DNA of 64,000 bases from Membranipora membranacea (lineage: Eukaryota > Bryozoa > Gymnolaemata > Cheilostomatida > Membraniporidae): contig OU612066.1 in the NCBI GenBank assembly GCA_914767715.1, forward strand, positions 7,757,001-7,821,000, given 5' to 3'. The first letter of the stretch is position 1; every line of letters starts with the position of its first letter. Of the stretch, positions 52,135 to 61,467 are shown in pieces. Both the position numbers and the translations under genes were made by a program. The notes beneath the pieces are model-generated. The model was not told where the DNA came from and made no database searches. It saw nothing but the letters and a program-made list of their open reading frames with translations.

Positions 52135-52730
52135 GAACAAGCAAGGACAATACCTAGCAGGCAAAGGAAAGTATAGTCATTGTATCACAGTTACATACTG
52201 GTGGTTCGGAAGATCCGCTCTGGCCTGGTTTATCCATTGTGAACAAATAGCGCTTAGCTTGATGAGTGCTGTGTACTCAGAAATCTAGAAATCTGTTGCT
52301 CTATTGCTGACTCCAACAGACCACAATAAACCTATGTATTTCAAAAGTTCGAAAAATTGTGTTTCGTTGTCAGAATTGATGTATTATGATTTCCTGAATT
52401 ACCGGATTTAGCTGTTGCTTGTTTCATCAGGCTGCTAATTTAAGGTAAGAACAAGGAGTATGCTGTCGGGGCAGGAGGTCTGCCTTTACTTTTGACCCGC
52501 CAAAGTGACCATTATATTAGCTACACAGAATATCGTCTACTATGAACTTCAATTTTATTTGAAGCTTTGTGAGGTCCGGCCTTGACTTGTTTACTTCCAA
52601 CTGTCTCTGTTGGTCACGTTTCAATAATGTTGGTGGATATTTTGTCTAAGGTCATGACATTTCTTATTGTGTATGCCTGGCTCAAAGTGAGCAAAAAAGC
52701 ATTTGAAAAAAGAAAAGATGAAATTAGTTA

Positions 52731-53103
52731 TTTCTTTGGTAATACACTATGGTTCCATGGGTCGATTTTGTGGTTCACTCCAATTTCGAATGGTTAGAAT
52801 CCAGTGGATTCTAACCATTCCCATGATGGGAAAAACATGAAAAGAATCTGCCGCGGCCGAGACTTGAACCCCGGCCTCCCGCGGTAATATCCTTTGAAGG
52901 CATTGTGTGCAAGCGCGCTAACATTCAGCCACGACGCCAATTAGGATATAGTTCGAATCAACACGGTTTGGATATTCGCGTCCAAAAAGTCATTCGTCAC
53001 AATCGGAATTTGACTTTAATGCCATTTCCATGGGGCGATTACTACCGAAATCCTTACATAATCGATCCATGGAACCATAGTGATTGTGTATTCACCAAGT
53101 AAA
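52731..53103 (-). repeat. Inner hairpin with tRNA-like pol III boxes and a 33-bp palindrome
   Basis: The arms 52731-52769 and about 53060-53103 are inverted copies (ACACTATGGTTCCATGG against CCATGGAACCATAGTG). A 33-bp palindrome sits at 52788-52820. On the minus strand, TGGCTGAATGTTAGCGCGC (52931-52913) resembles an A box and GGTTCAAGTC (52870-52861) a B box, about 60 bases apart. The acceptor-stem positions do not pair, so this is a tRNA-derived SINE-like sequence, not a tRNA gene. Confidence 0.5.
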
Positions 53104-54214
53104 TTCAATTTCTTGCTTCCTCAGTTATTCCAAGGAAGAAAGCCCTCAACTCCCTGGTTATACTTGAGCTACAAGGCAGGACAGACCATCAAAATGATCT
53201 CCACAAGCTACTGAATCTATTGCAATTTTCAAACTCAAAATCCCATCGAAATTGATAAGGAAATAAACTTTAAATCAGGGCTGAAACTGCAAAAAAATTA
53301 TAGCTTTGAGTCTATGCACCGTTTTCAATAGCTTGCTATCTTGATAATATTTAAGCTACGAAGCTAAACAGACTATCAAAATGATCACCCGAAGCTGCTG
53401 TGTCTATTACAATTTTCAAACTCAAGATTCCATCAAAATTGTTTGAGATATAAGCATTTAATCAGGACTGAAACTGAAACTTCTCTTTTGATAATATTTA
53501 AGCTACAAAGCTAAATACACTATCAAATTGATCGCCAGAAGCTGCTGAATCTATTGCAATTTTCAAACTTAAATTCTGATTGAAGCCAATTGAGCTATCA
53601 ACATTTAACCAGAGCTGGGACAGGTAAATCAATGATAGCTTAGAGTAAAAATCACTGTTTCTACACCCTCCAGTGACGCGTCACCATAATTAAGTTCCTC
53701 ACTTCAGCTATATACAGTGTCCTGTCTAGGTTTATAATTAAGTCTATGAGGCCACATGATTACTATAACTCTAGAGCCTGGGCGCACAACATTTTTTCAG
53801 CAAAACATTTCAATACGAGCCATTGGGACTCATGAGCCATAGGTTGGGCTCGAGGGCCCTAAGAAGATAATTATATGCAGGACGGAGAATTTGCACAGGC
53901 TTTAGATAGCTAAATTTAACGTTAGCTAAAATCTACCCTCCATCGCTAGAACCTCCACAAGTACTAGCTGGAATACCAGTATGAGTTACTCAAATCCTTT
54001 ATTTTTATATAAATCTCAACCTCAGCTACCCAAAAATTAGCGCTGGGCCGCTGGCTAACATTGAGTCAGTCACCCCCCCCCCCCATCTCCAGACAAGCTA
54101 AGCTAACAAGCTTACATTTACCCTTCTGGATATAAGTAGATTGCAAGAAAACTTTTGTTTCGTCAAATTGCACCTTGTGTCTTATCATTTGTTTGGTTTG
54201 GGGGTTGGTATCTG

Positions 54215-54262
54215 CTTAACCCATAAACATATAAAAAAGTATTTATATGTTTATGGCTTAAC
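54215..54262. repeat. Hairpin with 15-bp perfect arms and CTTAAC direct repeats
   Basis: The arms CCATAAACATATAAA (54221-54235) and TTTATATGTTTATGG (54242-54256) are exact complements with a six-base loop. CTTAAC flanks both sides (54215-54220, 54257-54262). Confidence 0.8.
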
Positions 54263-54419
54263 CATTCCTCAAAAAGCCAGAAATCCACACAAGTGTCTCT
54301 TATACCCAGCTAATAGCTTTTTGCATTAATTCAACAGGATTATATATCTCATAAAATTTATCTGAATTGTCGCCATGGAGTTATTATCACCAGCCCACGG
54401 CGCACGTGAGAGTTTAGGT

Positions 54420-54488
54420 TATAAATCTGATGGTAATGTTTGTGAGTGACCAGAGCCACATCAGAAGCTAGACGGTAAAGAGGCCAAG
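54420..54488 (+). promoter_or_regulatory. Candidate TATA box and untranslated first exon of the Gly-rich gene
   Basis: TATAAA at 54420-54425 is followed about 30 bases later by a short stretch ending GGCCAAG with a GTAAGG donor at 54489. The coding exon starts with ATG immediately after an acceptor at 55250, so an upstream noncoding exon is required; this one fits. Not proven. Confidence 0.4.
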
Positions 54489-55250
54489 GTAAGGTTATCT
54501 CGATCATCTAGATGTTTAATTTAACTATTTTGAATTTCATATATTTTACAAACTGTCAGTCTCTGGCTTCTTGTGAAGAGATTATAATATATTATACCAA
54601 TCCATCCCCCGAACACAAAACATTATCATTTTTTCTTTTTTATCCCCCAATTTTTGTCGTAATTTCTTTGGCATATTATAATAAAACATCCGCCCAGGCT
54701 GATATTGTCTGATAAATAAAATAGTGTAATGAAGGTTAGAATAAAACACACAGACACCCATCTAGATGATTATTACACTATTATTGCCATTTTTGACAGT
54801 CTGCGTGAAATGCTATCATGTCCCGTGTCCTAGCACTGCGAATATAAATGTTTCATCAAAAATAGTGTGTCTTGAATTAAGATTTTAATTTCATGCAAAA
54901 AATTTGATTTTGCGATCATGATAAATATGTTGTCTATTTGCAATCATGTCCCATTTCCTGGCATGGAAAATTTTTTTGCGATCAATTATTTGTTGTTCCC
55001 AAATAAAACAAAAATACTTGAAATATTGTTCAACCTCAATTTAAAAGAGGCTAGACATTTCAGGTCTTAAAAATGATGATGAACCCAATTTCTAAATGAC
55101 AATTTCTTCAAGTATATACAAAATCAAGGTTGTTTATTGATCTCAACAATCCTCCACCGTATCTGATCATTTTTTATGATGCCTTTTACCTACATTAAGC
55201 TATAGCCAAAGTAGCACGTTATTAATCATAACTGTTTTGTGATATTACAG

Positions 55251-56219
55251 ATGAATTGGAAGACAACTACTTTGATAGTCGGGCTGGTGCTTCTGGCAGT
55301 GTTTATAGAATGTAATGGTTATTATCGTGGCTCTAACACCGGGTAAGTAACTCACCCGTCACCTACTTACTGACATCCAACATCTCCTTCCACTCACATT
55401 AAATTCATAAATTATAAAATAATTATAAATTAAATTTAAATTTGAATTAATTTATTTATTGCTTATGTTTGAGTTTCTTATCGGTATACCATAAATTTCT
55501 TATCGATCCTAATCGCCACCATCCTCATTCGTATCAAGAGAATAAGTGGCCTTCTGTTAACCATGTCAGAAATAAGGGTTAGAAATCAAGGCTGAACATA
55601 TTCGATTAAATTGAAGTACACTGTAAAAATTAATCTCTGCACTTTCCTGGCCGTCTAAATGTCAGATCACAAGGGGTTAGTTTAGGTGTGGTGATTAACA
55701 TAATTTTTCTCTATTGCACACCTGTGTACAGTTGCATACATTTATTTATTATCAAGTCTACGGTTGCATATGACCCAAAGATAAATCAAGAGTCTAGAAA
55801 ATTCAACCATAACTTTTGCATGTTACAGTGGTGGAAGAGCCGGAGGAGGACGAGGCGGAGGGGGTGGACAAGGACGAGGCGGAGGGGGTGGACAAGGACG
55901 AGGCGGAGGGGGTGGACAAGGCAGATTTGGAGGGGGCCGAAGTAGAGGACGGGTAGGAGGACGAGGAGGTAGTCATCGACATGTTGGAGGAGGAGGACGT
56001 GATTATAATTATAGAGGACTAGGAAACAGCGATTACGGTTATGGTGACTATTATGCTTACGGCCCTGATTATTATGTTGATGGTGGTGCCTATGATTATC
56101 CAAGCTATTACTACTACTATGCACCAGTCAATACCCAGCCACAAGACACTGGCAGTACATTCAGCCGATACTATAAGCCCTCACTTGCAAGCGGCATCCT
56201 TGATGCTATCAACGGGTAA
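55251..56219 (+). CDS. Secreted Gly/Arg/Tyr-rich protein
   Basis: Exons 55251-55342 and 55829-56219 give 160 residues. The first exon encodes a signal peptide (MNWKTTTLIVGLVLLAVFIE, then CNG as a likely cleavage site). The mature part begins with three near-identical repeats of a GRGGGGGQ-type unit (24-nt DNA period, about 55842-55920), continues Gly/Arg-rich, then becomes Tyr/Asp-rich (DYYAYGPDYYVDG, YYYYYAP) and ends SGILDAING. Such low-complexity composition occurs in matrix, adhesive, cuticle or antimicrobial proteins; I recognise no family. The ATG directly follows the acceptor TATTACAG. The stop overlaps a possible donor (GGGTAACA), so a longer splice form using the open frame after 56598 cannot be excluded. 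A cationic neighbour of the same design follows. Confidence 0.75.
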
Positions 56220-57510
56220 CAAAGTGAGTATCTGTATCATTTGGTATGGAAAATAAAAAGGTTAGCCACATTACAGTGATTCCCTATGATCTCATTTTGC
56301 CAATTGCAAAACCCTGTAGCTATGTAAGGAGATGGATGGTCCAGCTCAGTAAATTGTACCTTCTTTTCATCATGCTTGAAATTAAAATAACAGAATAATG
56401 TTGCAGCCGCCCAAGGGCTGACTGTCATGAGTCACCTTCTTTTACTTCTCATGTTTACATACTTTTCCCCATAAATCCAGGGGTAGTAATTATCGTAAAC
56501 AAAACACTCCATGTTCATTACAATGATATCTATTTGATTGGTTTCCTGTACTGATCCATTGCATGATTTTATAAGCTTTTTTTCCTTTTTATTTAGATCT
56601 TCAAAAATCTGGTTATCTCCACAGACTAAGGATGAAACCCCTCAAGAGGAAATACCAGAATACCAGAAAAAAAAAACTACAATTACTCGTCACTTTCTCA
56701 TCAAAAACAAACTGTCATTCTTTGCCAACATATTTTTTCAATTTTCTACAATTTTTTCATGTTTATAATCTTCTACACTGAACACAATACAATGATAGTC
56801 GGTTACAAATACACAGTCTTCTTGTTAGCTGGTGTACGTTTATTCACAAGGGGTCTCGTGCCCGAGACCCTCACTGATTGATAGAGATATAGATGATATA
56901 TATTTGGGAACAAATCTGTCTAAAGGAAACACCAAATGGGCTATAACTCTCAGCAAACTGATAGTATCTTTAAAAATCATCGCACATTCTAATTGAAAGA
57001 CTCCCCAGTATAAGCCATACAAAGAAAACATTTAAAGGAATTATCTGGCTAATCTCAAAGCATAAATAAGATCACAATCTAATCTACATCAAAACCTCAA
57101 ATGTTGAAACAGGTTTGCAGGTTGTACAGGGCCCACTCTCACTTTGGTCACTTACAAGTATTGTTGCTGGTCAGTCTGCTCCTGTTGGAAATAAGGATAA
57201 AATCAAACGGTCAGTATCTGCCATAGGTAGCCTATTTGTGCTTCATTACTATCGTTGTCAGGTGTATGGATACCTATTTTTGCTAGTGGATAAATTCGCT
57301 TTAAAATGACACTCTTGTGTCTTAACTCTGTTTGGCAGTTTCCATGCATATTATCATTTTATTGTTATATTGATTATGCCGAATTAATTAATGGATTATG
57401 ACATTTCTAAATTAAATCTACTTTGAGTAGCTCTGCTAATCTTGTCTTGTGTGGATGTCTCTTCCCCAGTATCTTGTAACAGTAATACTACATTGTTATT
57501 TTTCGTTTAG
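56220..57510. other. Region between the two secreted-protein genes
   Basis: It should hold the 3' end of the Gly-rich gene and the promoter and 5' UTR of the cationic gene. A Lys-rich open frame at 56598-56768 after a pyrimidine-rich acceptor could be an alternative last exon of the first gene, but has no clear homology. A CATAAATA box near 57064 and an exon-like stretch ending AAACAG near 57113 are weak promoter candidates. Confidence 0.4.
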
Positions 57511-58175
57511 ATGAAAGTTCAGCTCTGGACAATAATCTTCGGCTTGCTGCTCGCTGTGGCAGTAGAGGGCCACCATTTTGGAACACCATCGTAAGTTGAA
57601 ATTAGAATAAAAGCAAATTAGTTAACATGTTCCTATTATATTACCTTAGCCTGCAACCCCATTCTAATAGAGGTTTGTGTTACATAGATCTGATGAAAGA
57701 TTCCTATTATTTGGAAGCATATTCTTTCGCTTCAAAAGAGGCAATCACTAGCAATTAAGTTGTTCATTATGATAATTATTATCGCTGATAATCCACTTCA
57801 GTACTCCCCCCCCCCCCCCCTATAAGATAAAATCAATATTTCAGGTAAACAGGTAGTAAGAATTGACTTTTTTTGCCCCTGTTAGTTTAAAGATGCTTCA
57901 ATCGCTACACAAAAATAGCATTGCCGGTGTGGCAGCAACTTAGTGCAATCTTAATCCTTAAATCTGATCAAACAAACAAGAACGCCTCCTAATCCTCTGA
58001 TTATAGGTACAGTAATGGTGACGGATTATTCTCCCTGATTAACACCGCACCATCTGGTGGTGGAGGCAACATAAGAGTTAATAGCGGAGGTGGCTTAAAG
58101 AGACGGCGGCGGCGTCCACAAAGATTAAGGAGAAAACAACGTCAGCGCAATAGAAAGTTTCGCAAAAGACAGTAA
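57511..58175 (+). CDS. Small secreted protein with extremely cationic C-terminus
   Basis: Exons 57511-57590 and 58007-58175 give 82 residues. The signal peptide is MKVQLWTIIFGLLLAVAVEG, followed by HHFGTPSYSNGDGLFSLINT, a Gly-rich patch (SGGGGN, SGGGLK) and a tail of about 28 residues that is almost all Arg, Lys and Gln (KRRRRRPQRLRRKQRQ onwards). The net charge is strongly positive. Possible roles are an antimicrobial peptide precursor or a polyanion-binding matrix protein; neither is shown. Layout matches the upstream gene: ATG right after an acceptor (CGTTTAG), a signal-peptide exon, a phase-2 intron and one further coding exon, so the two are probably related. Confidence 0.75.
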
Positions 58176-58186
58176 AATAACATAAG

Positions 58187-58192
58187 AATAAA
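58187..58192 (+). terminator. Poly(A) signal of the cationic-protein gene
   Basis: AATAAA lies 12 bases after the stop codon, in A-rich sequence. It implies a very short 3' UTR. Confidence 0.55.
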
Positions 58193-59783
58193 ATAAGATA
58201 TTGCGCCATAGACCTTAATATATTTTACACACCTCCACATATATATTAACCAGATCGATGCTTGAAGTGTTTTAACCACCTATATGATAGCCAGTACCAC
58301 AAAGATGCTCATAGCACATGATAAGATCAAGATAAGATAATTTATATTATTATCATGTTTTATAATTTGGTGTTGGTACCAGTGTGTTGCAGCATGGTAC
58401 CAACCATATCAATGTAATATAGCGATCAAGACCAACAAAAAATTAACTGATGTGTTTATCTGGATTAATGTCCCCAAACCTTACGTGTTGTAAACTGCCA
58501 ACTTTGGTGGCAAAAAATGTCTGCATCCTTACGATAACCACATTCAGTAGGAGGGAGGGATATTTTTTATTTATAGGGTTCACAGTCAATGCGACGGGCA
58601 GGTCGTTTAGAACAGGATTATTAATATTATATTTATGTATAGGGCGTGTGCACATCATAAATTGTGTGTAATCCGAGTTTGATATATGTAAACCCACAGA
58701 TATCTGATTGAATGTTAGAAAATAATTGTTAATGACCATCCCAAGAAGCTTTGCGGTGGATTCGGTGCCAGCTGCTCCCTGTTACTATGCACATTTATTT
58801 ATTAGTATGTATGCTTGTAAACACCATATCAAAGCAATGAGAATGATAAATTAACTCCTTTATTGAGGTAATGTCAACAGGGAGTTTGGGACCCCTGATG
58901 TCAAAGACTGAAAGGATGTTAAAAAACTTGATGAAGCAGAATGATTTTTTTGCAGCATTACCACGACGTCAAGTCATTGACGACGTTGAGACCTGATTAA
59001 GGTTTGTGGCGGTTAATTACAGGAAGTATAAATGTGTGTCTCTGATCTTTAAGCAGTACACATAAAAAGGTTGTCGACTTGGTGGATTTTGTACTCGATG
59101 GGCGTAATTTCTCATGGAATGTGTTAAGACGATTGATGTATAAAAAAATTTCTTTGAATACATAGCGTCATGTGACTGATAACAAAATGATTAGCAATGC
59201 TGTATTAGGACGATTTGGAGCAAGAGTCTTGAGGGGCTCAGGCTATATTAGGCCATTTCTCGAGTTTTCTGCGAAAATCGCTAATCCAAAGATATCCACA
59301 TAAATTGGACTTTTTATCACTACATATCATGAAGAAATGTTTGGCATAATTTGGCAGTATTTTGTGCTAACCTTCTTGCACAATGACATTCTTGTGTGAA
59401 GTCATTTGGGTGAATTATTAGGCACCGGTACAATGCTGCCATATGATACAGAATCGGGATAGGATACTTGTATACATTTGAATTTATGGATCAGTGGTAA
59501 AATACATAGCGTGTGGATATATGCCATCAGTATAACGCTTTGTGTCAGTATTTAAATAAAGCTAAAAGTCAGCGTTTACATTTTGCATTGATTTGACATT
59601 GATTTACAGTCCGTTAAAACAAAACATAACCTACAATTACTATTTACTATCGGAATTCATATACATACATGTATGTCAAATGTGTTGCAATTGGTCAACA
59701 TTATGGTTTGACTAAAGCGAATTCCTAATGGATAATTCCTTTGCAATTTTTCACACATTCCTAATCTAGTTATCTAATTTAAC

Positions 59784-60117
59784 TTATGGCTGGTTCACAT
59801 TGTCCCAGATGACACTAGGATGCCATCCCAGATGCTTATCCCAGTCACATTATAAAATTCATCCCAGATAGCCGTCCCAGTCAATGTGAACCGGAAAATG
59901 ACACAATCCCAGACTGTCTGGGATAGCATCGGGAAAGTTTGACGCTTACAAACTTTCCCCTATGCTATCCCAGACGGACCCAGACAGTCTGGGATTGTGT
60001 CATTTTCTGGTTCACATTGAGTGGGATGGCTATCTGGGATGAATTTTATAATGGGACTGGGATAAGCATCTGGGATGGCATCCTAGTGTCATCTGGGACA
60101 ATGTGAACCAGCCATTA
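59784..60117. mobile_element. 328-bp near-perfect inverted-repeat MITE with TTA duplication
   Basis: The arms of about 160 bases run from TGGCTGGTTCACATTG (59787) to its complement ending at 60114 and meet around GGGAAAGTTT...AAACTTTCCC. TTA flanks both ends (59784-59786, 60115-60117), the 3-bp duplication typical of PIF/Harbinger insertions. The arms contain many ATCCCAGA/TCTGGGAT subrepeats. High arm identity suggests a young copy. Confidence 0.85.
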
Positions 60118-61428
60118 TCAAACTACTTGAACCAACTCAATTGGATGGTCAAAGTTTGATCTGGCATCAATTTTGTGAGCTTATATTCCTTTACATTAAT
60201 TATTAAGCTTACCACAATTTGTTGTTAATAATTAATCTAGTCGCCCGTTTTGATGTAGCTTTCTCTGCCATGCACTTTTTTACGGTATTCCAACAAGGTA
60301 CGACACCCGATTCAATAAATCCTTGTTTAAGAGGATATCAATTTGTTACATCGAACAGCCATTCCAAAACACGGCCTTCTATAATCTGTCACATTACCTT
60401 TTAGCGCTTAAAACTATGATTAATCCAGAGACTTAATAATAATTATTATTATGCCTATGGATTAATCTGATATTTCGTCTTTTCTCTTTCCCCAGTACTA
60501 CTTGTCCCATGCCAAAAAGTTCTTCAATGACACATAGGTAGTATCTCAAATAAGATTATATATACCTCTATATTTCAAATCAGATATCCCATTGCATAAT
60601 TGTATGTTAATGTAATCACATCGTTATCATTTAGGCAGCAATGGACAAAATGATGCAGCGAATTAATGTAATCTGGATATAGAGTAAGCCTATTTATACA
60701 ATATAATATTAGGTTTGTTGCAACTTTTTCAACCTTCTGCTGTCCCAGGTTAAAATTTGTGATGCAATCCTTAAACGCTCGCAGCCAAGGAAGGTGTTGA
60801 GGGACTAATGGATGCCAGATTTGGAATCTCCATGCTTCATTACATATACCCACCAATTTTTATCACTCTGCTGCTACCCAGTGTTGAGAAAGCAATACCT
60901 GGTGTATGTAAAAACACAATGTACTGGGGTATCCCCAAGGCTGTGACTTAGATAAAGGGAGTTCCCTCTAGGTCGCGTGACAAATTGCGTTGTAAAGCAT
61001 TATGTACGTTAGTATTCTAATATCTAATCAAGCTCTTGATCTAGACCTTTAGATTTTAAGCCCTAACATGAGCCCATAGCTAAGTATGTTTGGAGCGTCC
61101 TCAGCAAGCTATATAACCCTATGTTACCAAAAATTACATTGGCATCTGAAATCCAGACCTTTCTATCAATCAGATCCAATGTCACAAAAGCCCAGTTATG
61201 CAGCCTTAGTCATCATGCGGCATGTTGCGCAAATAATTCACCTGCTACGCCCAAAAAATCTTTCGATTTATGTCAAAAATAATGAGATAACTTGCATCGG
61301 ATTAAATTAATCCATGTTGGCAACAGACAACAGAAATTGTGTTGGTATTTTCCACTTGAGACCTTCAATCAATGCTAAGCGGTAGGCTCATGTCGGTCAA
61401 CAAAATGTGATATAAAAGCCTAAGGCAG

Positions 61429-61434
61429 TTTATT
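61429..61434 (-). terminator. Candidate poly(A) signal of the WD-repeat gene
   Basis: TTTATT on + reads AATAAA on the coding strand, 34 bases past the stop. Confidence 0.45.
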
Positions 61435-61467
61435 TTAATTTGTATTTCACCCACCCGTTGTTTGATG

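Larger units (their letters stand above)
51568..53750. mobile_element. Foldback-type element: long inverted arms built of tandem subrepeats
   Basis: The left arm (about 51568-52135) and right arm (about 53124-53750) are reverse complements along most of their length; for example CATAGACTTAATAATAAACC pairs with GGTTTATAATTAAGTCTATG, and the AGCTCTGGTTAAATGTTGAT segment with its counterpart near 53600. Within each arm a module of roughly 85-130 bases repeats two to three times with divergence. A core of about 1 kb lies between. No transposase frame is visible. Exact ends and target duplication were not resolved. Confidence 0.75.
49154..55250. other. Intergenic repeat region downstream of the opsin
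   Basis: It contains the opsin 3' UTR (no clear AATAAA seen close by), a 392-bp tandem duplication, palindromes, and a foldback element with a tRNA-like core, all listed separately. Near its right end is the candidate promoter of the Gly-rich gene. No supported coding gene. Confidence 0.6.
58176..61467. other. Intergenic region between the cationic-protein gene and the WD-repeat gene
   Basis: It holds the 3' end of the cationic gene, a 328-bp MITE at 59787-60114 and the short 3' UTR of the WD gene. The remainder is AT-rich with no supported gene. Confidence 0.55.

Noticed and set aside
52861-52940. Possible tRNA gene (minus strand)
   Set aside because: A- and B-box-like motifs are present, but acceptor-stem bases do not pair and the spacing is long; a tRNA-derived repeat is more likely.
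55786-56124. 112-codon open frame on - strand rich in His/Leu/Val
   Set aside because: It is the antisense of the Gly/Arg/Tyr repeat region; the + strand has the signal peptide, splice junction and stop that make a coherent gene.
60496-60537. Possible terminal exon (YYLSHAKKFFNDT, then stop) after a strong CTTTCCCCAG acceptor
   Set aside because: The acceptor is good, but no upstream exon with matching phase was found, so the coding claim is unsupported.
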